Shown: positions 24,448 to 37,455 of the stretch, piece by piece
Layout: the number at the start of each line of letters is the position of its first letter
Position numbering within the stretch: position 1 is the first letter of the stretch
Source: Haliotis asinina
Taxonomy: Eukaryota; Mollusca; Gastropoda; Lepetellida; Haliotidae
Length of the DNA: 64,000 nt
NCBI RefSeq assembly: GCF_037392515.1
Contig: NC_090283.1
Coordinates: forward strand, 18,384,501 to 18,448,500
Direction: 5' to 3'
Program-made: the position numbers and the translations under genes
Notes under the pieces: model-generated
What the model was told of the DNA's origin: nothing
What the model saw: the letters and a program-made list of their open reading frames with translations, nothing else
Databases searched by the model: none

Positions 24448-25318
24448 TTCTGCTGGTGGATGATACCTTCGTCATCCTACAACAGGACCAAGATCCAAAA
24501 ACCCTCCTGCATCACTTCAACCAACAGCATCCTCGCACCAAGTTCACCACAGAAAAAGAGACCAATGGCTAACTTCCCTTTCTAGATGTCCTCGTAACTA
24601 GAACCCCACCCAACATCATCCAGACCAGTGTCTGCAGGAAACCTACCTACTCCGATAAATACATACACTATGACTTCAACCACCCACTGAGAACCAAAAC
24701 TGGCTGCATATCCACCTTCACCAGACGCGCCATTAAACTTAACTCTACCGAACCAGAAATGCAGCGCCTTCGCCATGTCGTCACCCAGTTCAACCACTAC
24801 CCACCCAAGCTCGTTGACAAAATCATTAGCACCACTGTCCATCCAGCCAGAAAACCAGATACAACCAAACCCGAGCCAGCACCCATCCGCATCTCTCACA
24901 CCTTCATAGAAAAAAACCTCCTACCACATCAGCCGTCTCCTCAAACGACATTGAAACCCTTTTCACCAGCTCTATCCCACTGAAAAACAGCTAAAACCCA
25001 CTGGAGTTATGTTGGTGAAACTTCCCGAACGATAAACCTCAAAATTAAGGAACACCAGACATCAACCAAAAATCAGACCGAAAATCATCTACCTGTGAAC
25101 ACATAATCAACTGCCTTGCTCACAACATTGAATGGGACAATGTGGACACATTATCAAAAAACCTCTACGACTTTACCAAAAGGAAACGCTCAGAAGCAGA
25201 CCAAATCCGCCAACACATGCCTTCAATCAACAGAGACCAAGAATACCTCATTCCCTTCGCCTACAATGAACTCATAAAAACAACAGAACATGGCACTCCA
25301 GCCATCATTGCCAATTAA
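24448..25318 (+). pseudogene. Penelope-like element RT plus GIY-YIG endonuclease, 5'-truncated
   Basis: Begins inside the RT at LVDDTFVILQQ (catalytic VDD). It continues with PRTKFTTEKETNG, a stop, then LPFLDVLVTR, VCRKPTYSDKYIHYDF and RLRHVVTQFNHYP, all diagnostic of the Penelope-like palm and thumb. A second frame near 25005 gives YVGETSRTINLKIKEH, the second half of the GIY-YIG nuclease motif (yvGeT.r.l..Ri.eH). The frame then carries FTKRKRSEADQIRQH and AYNELIKTTEHG to a stop at 25316-25318. The GIY half is degraded. At least one nonsense codon and frameshifts make it inactive. It is related to the 16742 copy. Confidence 0.85.
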
Positions 25319-25978
25319 GCCCTTATCTGCTCTGTACAGCTTGACTTCACCCCACATGCTGTGTCCTACACTGGCTTGGTCCTATTGTCGTTGTATTACT
25401 GCCCACCCATCTGCTATGTATACCCAGCTCTACTCTGGCTTCCTCCCAGTTGTTACTACCTATTTACCTATTCCATCTCCTGTGTATACCTATCCATAGG
25501 TATCCATAAAGTATTATATATTTCTATTATCCATCAACTTCTAAAATGCCAATGAAACAGGTAGTAAACACCCAAAGACATGCGCATATACGACCTGTTC
25601 TTACTGATCTACCTTACACGAGTTATCTCCCTTTGCATAGTGATGTTTTGCAATTGTCTGCCACTTCCTTGTCTTTGTGTAAATCATACAGGTCGAGGAA
25701 TAATCAATTTCCGAGACCAGGTTTCTCATGCCGTATAAACACGATCGCGCTTCCACGCGAAAACAATGCCGACTCGACAGCGTGCGAATCTTGCAGTAGT
25801 TGTTTATGCTCTTGAATTTCTTGTTAAGGTAACACATATTTCTACCTATATACAGGCGACTGTCAGTAACAAAACGTGGGCCGAGCTTTACCTCAAGAGG
25901 TCGGGAAACATTTTGTTGTTGCTATAGCGGTGTCCATATGTTTACGGAAGTGACGTCACAAACCACGCTCACTCAGAC
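25319..25978. other. Unassigned sequence with CRE site
   Basis: C-rich, PLE-like base composition persists to about 25500, possibly the PLE 3' region. A sequence gagttatctccctttg near 25620 is a word I have often seen in molluscan repeats. A CRE octamer with a flanking ETS-like core (cggaagtgacgtcac) lies at 25945-25959. Confidence 0.4.
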
Positions 25979-26256
25979 ATGGGTAGGCAGAAAGCCACAA
26001 TGGTTGATGATAACGATGGGAACCGGTGTAGCATGAAAGGCAAACAATGGTCGGATTATGTACTTAACATTTTATTTCTATCTGATAGACACCCCAGGTC
26101 AGTTCACCCTCGAATCTGTGAGACCCTCAAGTAACTGAAAGCATATGAATATGTGGAAAGTGGACACGTTTTTCCGACACAGTACCACAATGTCGATGAC
26201 AAAATACCTCTGTGCTTGCTGGATATCTGCTACGAGAAAATTATGTTTGTGAGATG
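25979..26256 (+). pseudogene. Possible start exon of a hypothetical protein, one stop
   Basis: A frame beginning MGRQKATMVDDNDGN at 25979 runs 51 codons, meets one TAA (after CETLK) and continues in frame with LKAYEYVESGHV to 26256. The LKAYEYVESGHV stretch faintly recalls the N-terminal part of SWIM-zinc-finger proteins common in marine invertebrates, but no CxCx(n)CxH motif is present. It follows a CRE/ETS-like promoter word by about 20 bp. I do not recognise a gene with confidence. Confidence 0.25.
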
Positions 26257-27125
26257 ACTGTTTAACTTACATATTGAATTGTTAGGAATAAAGAATATAT
26301 TGCTGATGCCTACTACAAGTGTGTCTGGAAAGTTTTGAAACCACCCTGTTGGTGAGATTAGCCTAGATCAAGGCTGCTTTTGTATGTGTTTTTTATAAGT
26401 AGGAATTAATGTGATGACATGGTAACTCAATGCCATTTAAAGATTTAGCTTAGATCAATGCTACTTCTTTATCTGTTTTCATAAGAAGGAAAAGCTGTGA
26501 TAAAATGGTAACTCAATGCCATTTAGATGCATGTGTTGTTATAGTTGACAAGGAAGGTTTGGGGTGGTGATTATGTAACATGTATGACTGGCAGGTGAGG
26601 CAGATTACTCACCTTTCCTGATTATGTCACTGACAATATGTAAGCAAAGAAACAGTATGTGAGGGATTATTTGTTTAAAATTTGTATTGTTTGAAAGAAA
26701 TGCGAGACAAACACTTGGGAGTTTTTGCATTACATTCTTGCTTTCATTGAAGTATGAAATCTGGATATTGTCAATTAGATACTTTCCACAAATGTTTTAG
26801 AAAAATAAAGGTTGTGTACCTGTCTCATTATACAACACCAAAAGAAAAAAGAAAACCAGATCGGGAGGAGTTGTTACGCATGACAAGTCAACGATCAAAT
26901 GTATGCAGCTTGTGTGGTTCTCTCGTGTTTATGTTTAACTTCTGCCTACCGGAAGTACTCGGGCGCGTCACGTGATCAAAACACTGACGTCACCGTGGCC
27001 TCTCCTATATGTTTTCGAAACTTCATCGACCGCGTATTACTGTCAACAGAGCGTATCGTGGCTTCTTATTGTCAAACCACAGAGCTAAGTACAAACTGAA
27101 TGACCTGAGAAAACATCACTGTATT
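26257..27125. other. Unassigned sequence
   Basis: Contains a locally duplicated word set near 26345-26530 ('taactcaatgccattta' occurs twice about 90 bp apart, with 'agcctagatcaaggct' and 'agcttagatcaatgct'). A CRE octamer is at 26985-26992. No gene recognised. Confidence 0.45.
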
Positions 27126-27340
27126 AGGCAGTGTTTCCTGGGAGAAGTCCCACTCGCTGTCTGGGCTGCGTGTAGAGGGGGCGAGGGCCCTGAGCTGATG
27201 ATGAGCTTGACCAGCCTGACTGTGCCAGGATCACCCAAACCCTCTCTGCTGCATTTCCTTTCTAACCTGTAAAATAATAATATGCCAGGATCACCTGAAC
27301 CCTCTCTGCTGCATTTCAATCTTACTCTGTAAAACATAAT
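27126..27340 (+). repeat. 3' end of RLE-type non-LTR element, tail-only copy
   Basis: Matches the 3' untranslated region of the elements at 53.5-55.2 kb: 'aggcagtgtttcctgggaga', 'gtgtagaggg', 'gatgatgagctt', 'cagcctgactgtgccagg', 'cctctctgctgcattt', then 'ctgtaaaataataat'. The last about 55 bp (from gccagg to the taa tail) occurs twice in tandem (27226-27274 and 27284-27337). It is a severely 5'-truncated insertion or pair of insertions. Confidence 0.8.
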
Positions 27341-27439
27341 ATCATTAATAACAAAAATAAAATAAAAGCAAAACAAAACAAAATACCAGTTTTTTTATAT
27401 TGATAGAAATAATTATCATTTAAATTATTAATTATTACC

Positions 27440-27805
27440 GCAGATCTTAAGAACGTTAAACACTTTGTGAGAAGCTAGCCTTGGTCCAAGGCTGTACCGA
27501 GTGCTAAGCCCATGCGAGTATGGTAATTCTCACTTCTATTCTATAGAGAGGCAAGTCGACTTGAGCGGAATGGACCCCAGTCTGTTATTTATATTTGTAA
27601 CATAAATTATCATTTAAACTGTGGTAGTAATTACTTTAGAGACCCATGCAAGTCTTGTGAGAAGCTTGTACCCCTCATTCAACAGTAAACCAGTAACACC
27701 CCGGCGGACGTGCATGATTACGAGCTGGGGTGGTGTGCACTGCGCGATATGCCTCAATGGGTTCGTGGTCGAGACGACCGGGTACACATTTATGAAAGCG
27801 AGGAG
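27440..27805 (+). repeat. Long dispersed repeat, copy 1 (partner 29556)
   Basis: About 365 bp paralleling 29556-29913. Shared words include 'cactttgtgagaagcta', 'gtaccgagtgctaagcccat', 'acataaattatcatttaaac', 'cttgtacccctc', 'caacagtaaaccag' and 'gatatgcctcaatgggt', ending 'gaccgggtacac'. A 28-bp echo lies at 28168-28195. The class is unknown. Confidence 0.85.
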
Positions 27806-27956
27806 TTTTTAACATTCCTCGTGTTTAAAGACAATATATTAGATCGGGTTATAATGGCCTTTTAATACTGTCCATATGCTGTAATGCTCAGCTGAAACAT
27901 ATTTTAATCAACACCTTGAAGATAAATATACGACGACTTCTACTGCAAACACTTCA

Positions 27957-28119
<163 letters not shown>

Positions 28120-28282
28120 GGTCCACACATTTTGACGGTACTGAATTAAATTTGATATTTTAAAATTGAACAACAGTAAACCAGTTACATCCTGGCGTGA
28201 ATAATGTAAGAATAAAATACCCAAACAAACAAACGAGCAAAAAGAAACAAGCCAAAAAACGTCAACAAAAACTGTGTTAAAA

Positions 28283-28930
28283 CTTGTTACTGTCGTGCAA
28301 TATCAAACTTCCCTGACTGGTGTGACGATAACTGTCTTGTCTTGAATACTAAAAAGACAAAAGAAATGATAAAAGACTTTCGAACTAAAATGGAAGATCT
28401 ATTGCCTGTCACTATTCACGACTGTGATATAGAAATCATGTCAGTCTATAAGTATTTGGGAACTGTATATATATATATATATATATAGGCTCAACTGGAA
28501 CAAGAATACAGACAGAATCTGTGCTAGGTGCCAACAACGTCTGTACTTTCTCAGAAAACTAAGATCGTTTAATGTGAGCACATCCACGCTTGTTATATTT
28601 TATAAAATGTTTATCCAAAGTGTTCTTTGTATTTCCATTGAAGCATGGTCGGGGACTCTCATACTAAAACAAAGACACAAACTTTCCTAAATAATAACTC
28701 ATGCAAGCATAATTTCAGGCACAGTCTCAGAGGACATTACATGTTTAGGTCAGCGGCAAGTCAGGAACCAAGCACTCCAAATTTGTACAGATTCGAACCA
28801 CTTTCTTCGTCCCGAATATAAACTTCTCTCTTCTGGCCGCCACTATCAATTTCCCCGATTCAGAACAAAGAGAGCCATTGACTCATTTATCCCACACTGC
28901 AATGTTATTTTAAACAAACAGAAGCAGTTT
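28283..28930 (+). pseudogene. CR1/Rex-like non-LTR RT C-terminal half
   Basis: Reading across frames gives WCDDNCLVLNTKKTKEMI, DFRTKM, a VTIHDCDIEI block and YKYLGTVY (28300-28470). After an inserted (TA)n there is RLNWNKNTDRICARCQQRLY, FLRKLRSFNV and IFYKMFIQSVLC, then much further LSSGRHYQFPRFRTKRAIDS and SFIPHCNVILN near 28830-28910. This is the order expected from RT motif 7 through the C-terminus of CR1/Rex-type elements (KTKEMi.DFR; YKYLGt.id.kL.W..nt). Frameshifts and stops are numerous. Confidence 0.8.
28468..28490. repeat. (TA)n tract interrupting the RT pseudogene
   Basis: Short alternating TA run inserted precisely after the YKYLGT motif, replacing the 'id.kL' codons and shifting the frame. 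Confidence 0.9.
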
Positions 28931-29555
28931 CAGTTATTTCTTAGTTCTTTTACTGTGTTTCCTTGCTACACATTTGTTCTATATCCTACGCTACCCTTAA
29001 ATTGTTATATATAGGTTATCACACGAGTGTGTTTTCCTGCATTGAATAAACACTATGTATTTAGCTCGCCATTGTATTTAGCGAGCCTTCTGTTCAAACT
29101 ATTAACTGTGGAACACAAAGATATTCACAATCATTTTTACCAAGTGCGATTATGTCGTGGAATTCATTGCCTGGTGGATTTGTTAATGCTGTTTCCCTCA
29201 GCCAATTTTAAACAATGATAAACCCAACAAAAACTCATAACTACTTTGATTTGAATGCTGGAACGAGATTTTGTCAAATCATCTTTTGTCGCCTCAAACT
29301 CGGCTCTAGTGATCTTCTGCAGCAATTTACTTGGTTACTAGGCATAACCAACACCTAGCAACAGTTGTATGTTATTTGGGCCTACAGTTGATCTTTGTCG
29401 AGACCTACTTCAACTATTTTTCCACCTATTGGAATACTTTAATGTACTGGAGCGACGTTCATATAAGCTTCTTGGCTTGTTCGCCTATCCAGATTTCAGC
29501 ACATTTTGAAATAAAAATATGTTTAAACCATTTTGATAAAAGTAATTGTGATTTA
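28931..29555. other. Unassigned sequence
   Basis: AT-rich and without recognisable features. Confidence 0.4.
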
Positions 29556-31966
<2,411 letters not shown>

Positions 31967-32134
31967 ACTAGTACCCGGGAATTGGTGAATTCACTGACAT
32001 CAATATATACTAGTACCCGGGAATTGGTGAATTCACTGACATCAATATATACTAGTACCCGGGAATTGGTGAATTCACTAACATCAATATATACTAGTAC
32101 CCGGGAATTGGTGAATTCACTGACATCAATATAT
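31967..32134. repeat. 42-bp minisatellite, four units
   Basis: Units start at 31967, 32009, 32051 and 32093; each has 'actagtacccgggaattggt', 'gaattcact' and 'gacatcaatatat'. Only one substitution is visible (unit 3 has 'ctaacatc'). Because 42 is a multiple of three, open frames run on both strands with a 14-residue period (STRELVNSLTSIYT on plus). I see no evidence that it is translated. Confidence 0.97.
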
Positions 32135-32398
32135 AACCTGAATTGTAAACCAATAGTCACTGTGTTCTGTAATCTGATTGGTTGAAAAACATGATCAAAT
32201 GGTATTAGATTCCCGGAAACTGCAAGACTATTCACTGCGTATTTACATCTAAACAATTGTTTTGTTGTGTCATCAACAGTGGTGACGTCATTCAAATCAT
32301 ATTGTGACGTAAAGTTAGAATGACGTCACAAATGAGCAACCTGAAATCATATATAGGTGTCTAGTATGTAAACAGATCTTTTTTAATCCTGCAACTCA

Positions 32399-32600
32399 TT
32401 CAGATGGTAAGGGTTTCCAAATTGTAGTCACCATTGTGTCACAAGTTACTGAAGAGCTATCTCATTCAGATGGTAAGGGTTTCCAAATTGTAGTCACCAT
32501 TGTGTCACAAGTTACTGAAGAGCTATCTCATTCAGATGGTAAGGGTTTCCAAATTGTAGTCACCATTGTGTCACAAGTTACTGAAGAGCTATCTCATTTT
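32399..32600 (+). repeat. 66-bp minisatellite, three units
   Basis: Units begin 'cagatggtaagggtttccaa' at 32401, 32467 and 32533. Copies are identical apart from the end of unit 3. The 66-bp period gives a 22-residue protein repeat (SQVTEELSHS..KGFQIVVT) in one frame, which then runs to a stop at 32648. The frame starts with no upstream gene context. Confidence 0.95.
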
Positions 32601-33760
32601 CTTGGGTTTACCCGAGTCTATGCAGTTAGTATTCAAGAAAGTCTTTGACTTTATGATGTTGGTGAACATCCTGCATTCATTATTTTGTCATAAACAGTTT
32701 GAATGCAAATAAACCATTTTTCCCAATGTTGTTTTTCGGGTTTCTTGAGTTAATCTCTGGTTTTTCTATGACTGACTACACTTTACACGTTTCTACTAGA
32801 ACACGATCATAATGAAGAAGTTGTTTTTTTTACTAGCTGAAAGAGAACGGCAGGGATGTGTCAGTTCTAAAACATATTCATCTACAGTATTTGTCTTTAT
32901 ATCTATTATCAGCTGCTAAGGACGTCTATTATCAGTTTACATTGTATACGTATTTTGCAGATTTGTATGACTATGTATCAGAACATATAACCGATGCTTT
33001 AGTCGTGTATGGAAATTGAAAATCAATAAAACTGATGTCAAATGCCCCATACCTGAGTGACGATTAACCGAGTCCTCCGAAAACCTTCACTAACGAATTT
33101 AGGGTACTTATCGACCCCCGTAACGGTACGTATTTCATGGAAAGTAATATCACCATGCTAGAACCTTTATGGATAAATTTCATCAGAAGACGCATTTTAT
33201 GAAAATAAAACTGGACATGAAGCCACGGACCTCGAACGTAATTATTTTAGCGTTTACCTTCCCATTCCGAGGACAGGCTCAACATATTGGTCCAACATTG
33301 CCGTTATCATGATGCAAAGTTTACCGCGACTGCTGAAAAATTAATTCAGTATCTAATCGGTTTTCCATGAAATATGAAGGAAACAAAGTAAACAAGTAAC
33401 TTGGATACCAGTTTGCAGTAGTTCTATTCAAAGCACAGTCTGGATCCGAATCGTCCCACCATATGATGTCAACAGGTGGAATCGTCCTCAATATTCTTGT
33501 AGGTCTTCCCGCTAGAAATACTTTGAAATTGAAAATGTTTTATTATCTGTATCTAGTATGCCTTTCAAATACAGGTGTGACTTCGTGGATTAATTTATTT
33601 GCTAACAGACCGCAGTAAGCGAACAGACCCAGTACCACCATCTATTCCATGTGTTGATGTAGCGACTCTCTGGTGAACATTTCTCCCTAAAGATAAAAGT
33701 GAAACATGTCGGAAAAGATCCGTGTCGTGTAATTATTTGTGTTGTGTCATATATATCTAG
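32601..33760. other. Unassigned sequence
   Basis: Two CRE octamers lie just upstream (32283-32290, 32321-32328). No gene recognised. Confidence 0.4.
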
Positions 33761-34032
33761 ACCCGTGATGGTCCCGGGGTAGAACAGGCCTTCATCAACC
33801 CATGCTTGCCATAAATGGCGACTATGCTTGTCGTAGGAGGCGACTAATGGAATCGGGTGGTCAGGCTTGCTGACTTGGTTGACACATGTCATCGGTTCCC
33901 AATTGCACATGTCGGTGCTCATGTTGTTGGTCACTGGATTGTCTGGTCCAGACTTGATTATTTACAGACCGCCGCCATATAGCTGGAATATTGCTGTTTG
34001 TGACGTTAAACTTAACTCACTCACTCACTCAC
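33761..34032 (+). repeat. Full-length ACTC-tailed SINE
   Basis: acccgtgatggtcccggggt head, 'aacccatgcttgccataaat', 'ggcgactatgcttgtcgtag', 'gacacatgtcatcggttccc', 'cagaccgccgccatatagct', 'ggaatattgct' and an (actc)n tail ending at 34032. This is one of the best-preserved copies. The flanks 'atatatct' and 'acatatct' may be a decayed target duplication. Confidence 0.95.
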
Positions 34033-34701
34033 TATACATATCTGACACACTCCATACATTTACCAAAAGTCAGGTTTATGTAAACTTACATCATAGTGAC
34101 CAGTTATGAATAAGATGAATAAGATGTGTTGTACTACCATTTATTACTCGCCCGTTGAAGATACTACAGTGTATTATAGCTAAAATGGATAGAAGTATCA
34201 TTAAAACGACCGCGCGTTATCAGAAATGAGCCGGCCACTGTAACTTGATAATGCCCGCAAAATGCTTGACGACGGGCCATTATCAAGCCCGTTGCTCAGC
34301 TGTTGAAGTTCAATCACCTACGGCTCGATTGAACGTGGGTTATTTTTTGACCATATATCTGGCTCACATTCGTCACATGTTCCTGTGCCATTGTGCACTT
34401 TCCTGCCTGTGCCAACCATAACAATTGTACCATAAATTACAACATACAGCAATGAAAATATCGACTTGAAGTTGTTGATCACTGAAAACAATGGCGGCTG
34501 GTAGTATGAGAAAAGGTCAAGGTCGAATGTTGTCACTCTCAATAGTGACGTTATCTGTGTTGTTCTATGACGTGACTATATTTGTAAAATGTGTGTCAGT
34601 GACCTCCGTCGTTTTGTTGTTGGCAGTAAGTGCTTCTAAACCGATGCCGCTGTTTTTATTCTTAATTTATTAAAAATTCTATTCATATTAACTGTGATAA
34701 C
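34033..34701. other. Unassigned sequence adjoining a foldback
   Basis: Contains 'gataatgcccgcaaaatgct' and 'gggccattatcaagcccgtt' near 34240-34300, partly complementary to each other and similar in theme to the foldback that follows. No gene recognised. Confidence 0.4.
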
Positions 34702-34866
34702 GGTAACGCTATTTTCAGGGCATTATCATTTGCAGAAGCCCTCGGTCTTTTCAACTGCCCTCCTTCGTCGGGCAGTTAATGAAAGACCTCGGTCCTCCTT
34801 CGTCGGGCAGTTCATGAAAGACCTCGGACTTTTGCAAATGATAATGCCCTGAAAAATAGCGTTACC
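34702..34866. mobile_element. Foldback (long inverted repeat) element
   Basis: Left arm 34702-34740 (ggtaacgctattttcagggc, attatcatttgca) pairs with right arm 34826-34866 (tgcaaatgataatgccctga, aaaatagcgttacc) with a few mismatches. The loop carries a directly repeated segment containing 'ccttcgtcgggcagtt' and 'atgaaagacctcgg'. It has no coding capacity. It looks like a foldback/MITE-type repeat or an RNA-hairpin-forming element. Confidence 0.85.
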
Positions 34867-35423
34867 CTTATAATAATTTCACTTCAATATTAAACTAGTG
34901 TAATACCGCTTGACGTATGACGTCAAAATGGTTCAAATCTGTGACGTCCCAATGCTAATGTTGATGTCGCGAATTTACTAGACCTTGCTTGACTTGAAAG
35001 CTGAGTCCTCACACTATACGCAATTTCGCTGCAGTTTCTGTCAATTTATGTTGGCGAGTAATAAACAGAATACTAAACTCGCTTCCGTGAAATATCATTT
35101 TTATCAAACTCGTTAAACATATAGTATCAAACTCGCTTTCGCTCGTTTGATACCAAATCATTAACTCGTTTAATAAAAATGGTATTACACGGAAGGTCGT
35201 TTAGTATCCTCTATTTATTAAACACAAAATGCCATAGTCACACACACACACATGTATTCCCCGCAAAGATAACCTCAATGGGTTGGAAATTGTTATGGTT
35301 ATAAGCTAGGTAAATGGTAACATACACAGAGCGAGACTGACGCTAGCGACGTCTGTCGGTAGTGGATCACATGACTGGTCGCATGATTACACTCATTTTC
35401 TTTCAGGTTTTGGAGAGGAACGG

Positions 35424-35577
35424 GTCATTGTTAATGGTGTGTTAAGTCATTGTTAATGGTGTGTCATGTCATTGTTAATGGTGTGTCATGTCATTGTTAA
35501 TGGTGTGTTAAGTCATTGTTAATGGTGTCTCATGTCATTGTTAATGGTGTGTCATGTCATTGTTAATGGTCTGTTAA
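35424..35577. repeat. 22-bp minisatellite, seven units
   Basis: Unit gtcattgttaatggtgtgtt with two variable end bases; period 22 exactly from 35424. It lies about 440 bp upstream of the fucosyltransferase-like coding exon. Confidence 0.95.
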
Positions 35578-36015
35578 CGATGCCGATATTTGGTATACTA
35601 TTGAAATAAATTAAAGTAACTGCATTATTTGATGGTATGCCATTTTAATGCAAAAAGATGATATTATGATTTGTGGTTGTTTCCTTAATCATTGTTTAAC
35701 TGTTGACATGATAATATTGAAATCTGTATGATATCATGACGCGCCCTAGTATTGTGGTGTCACTTCACAATATCGCTTTGGAATGTCCACCACTGGCGTT
35801 GAAGCTGGCCTGACAACGACTATGACAAGTCAGTGTGAAGTTTTGTTTGTGTCATGTCAACTTTGGTCCTCTTTGTCGAACCGATGTATGTGCGTGTCAT
35901 ATTGAGCTTGTTTACGAACGGGATGGATGTAGAGGCTCTGATAAAATACCGATAGCGTCCTATAAATAACAAACTGCTGTATAATCCATTTAATCGAACT
36001 TCTATTGCTTTTCAG
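35578..36015. other. Sequence upstream of the fucosyltransferase-like exon
   Basis: No upstream coding exon recognised. It ends with a pyrimidine-rich stretch and AG (tctattgcttttcag) at 36001-36015, a good candidate 3' splice site. This would make the sequence part of an intron in the 5' UTR. Confidence 0.5.
36001..36015 (+). promoter_or_regulatory. Candidate 3' splice site before the coding exon
   Basis: Pyrimidine-rich tctattgcttttcag followed by ggac. If used, the coding exon begins at 36016 with a 22-nt 5' leader before the ATG. It is inferred from sequence form only. Confidence 0.5.
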
Positions 36016-36037
36016 GGACATCAGCCAACCCACAACA

Positions 36038-37207
36038 ATGCTCAGCTGTCGACGCCAGTGGCAACTTTTTGCATTATTCGTTTGCACCTTGGTACTGACA
36101 GCACTCGTCTTCTCAAATACAGGAACCAAGGGACCTATAACTCTGAATGTATTTCCCGGTCTTAGAGGTAAAGACAAAGCCTCGCCTGAATATCACCACA
36201 GTGGCTCTGACAAACAATCCATTCCTGAGGAATATTTCGTTAAGCCACGATGGGAAAAGAAATATTTCATCTACGACTGTTCCCATGGTGGCTGTGGTGG
36301 TCTTGGCGACAGAGAAGAAGGAATTGTAGGTGCTTATATCATTTCTCAAATACTAAGCCGGAAGTTCAAAGTCAACATGCTTGCACCATGTGATATCGGG
36401 AATTTCCTCCAGTCAAACAATGTTGACTGGATTCTCCAAAAGTCTGAAATAAATGGCTTGAAAAGTAGTAGGTACACCCGAATTGATCAACAAGCATTTA
36501 AACTACGTGAGAAAATTGCAAAATCTCTTGATTTAGAAAAAGAATTTCCTACTGACGTCACATATTTTACTGTGAATCAGGAAATGGTAAACTATCTAAA
36601 GCTGCATCCGCTCTATAAGGGGCTTCGATGGACATATAATCAGACAACATCTGACATATACAATATTGTTTTACGACGGCTGTTTAGAATGAGACCTGAA
36701 ATTCAAAAAAGGTTTGATGATTTCCAAACAATAGCCCGTGACAAAGGAAGAAAACTCGTGTGTGCACATGTTCGAGTAAGGGGCAATCCTACTATTCCAA
36801 CGGACTGGTACAGTCCCACACCCTTGAATGTTAGTGTAGTGTGGAACTTCCTTAGTCAGTATAACAACAGCGCTCTCTATCGGATGTTCGTGGCCACAGA
36901 CTCCCAGAAAGTGCGACAGGATGCGAAGAGATTGTTTCCTAGTGTCATCCAAGATTTGGAAGGGAATATCGTTCATGTTGATCGTGACAATCACGGGAAA
37001 GATTACGCATGCGCCGGGTTTGGTAAAGTGATTCTTGATCAAAAGACGATGTCATCATGTGACGTGTTCTTTATGACAGAGAGCGGACTTGGTCGTGTTG
37101 CTGCCATGATGAGAGGAACAGACAAAGACCTCTACTGTATGGCTGGCAATTCCGCATACAGAAAATGCTCTTTTGACGATAAAGGTTTCTTTCCCCAGAA
37201 CTGGTAG
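36038..37207 (+). CDS. Putative Golgi fucosyltransferase-fold glycosyltransferase (type II membrane protein)
   Basis: A 389-codon open frame from ATG 36038 (context cacaacaATG) to TAG 37205-37207. The frame is open a little further upstream, but only through a probable splice acceptor ending at 36015, so this ATG is the first plausible start. Residues 9-26 (QLFALFVCTLVLTALVFS) form a single membrane anchor after a short basic tail, the usual layout of Golgi glycosyltransferases. The lumenal part has GGCGGLGDREEGI (84-96), resembling the GG.GdR..g. donor-site loop of GT-B fucosyltransferases. It also has CAHVRVRGNP (242-251) where the family has H.R...., FVATDS (284-289), and SSCDVFFMTESGLGRVAAMM (339-358) near the C-terminus. 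There are three N-glycosylation sequons (201, 264, 276). Expected activity: transfer of fucose from GDP-fucose to a glycan or protein; the linkage cannot be told. The paralogous fragment at 49673 supports conservation of the C-terminal third. Confidence 0.75.
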   Translation: MLSCRRQWQLFALFVCTLVLTALVFSNTGTKGPITLNVFPGLRGKDKASPEYHHSGSDKQSIPEEYFVKPRWEKKYFIYDCSHGGCGGLGDREEGIVGAYIISQILSRKFKVNMLAPCDIGNFLQSNNVDWILQKSEINGLKSSRYTRIDQQAFKLREKIAKSLDLEKEFPTDVTYFTVNQEMVNYLKLHPLYKGLRWTYNQTTSDIYNIVLRRLFRMRPEIQKRFDDFQTIARDKGRKLVCAHVRVRGNPTIPTDWYSPTPLNVSVVWNFLSQYNNSALYRMFVATDSQKVRQDAKRLFPSVIQDLEGNIVHVDRDNHGKDYACAGFGKVILDQKTMSSCDVFFMTESGLGRVAAMMRGTDKDLYCMAGNSAYRKCSFDDKGFFPQNW

Positions 37208-37455
37208 TCGTGATCGATACCAGTTCATGTATACGTCTGACGTATTTTGAAGGAAACATACATGCCAACTGTCTCTCTCCCTCTGTGCGTTCAAAGATTT
37301 GTTGATTTGTAGAGAGTGGAGACTGGGGTTTTCAACTAATATTTTAGGAGCGCTTCAATGCTCAAGCAGATGAAAGGGTCCACTTCTCTATACAGGGATT
37401 TTAGCTATTATTTTGCCTAACTATAAATTTTTCAGTTTTATACGGAAGCGTAGTA

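Noticed and set aside
31967..32134. Cloning-vector polylinker contamination (SpeI, SmaI and EcoRI sites together)
   Set aside because: The sites recur in a 42-bp tandem unit with non-vector sequence between them, and the flanks continue as ordinary genomic DNA.
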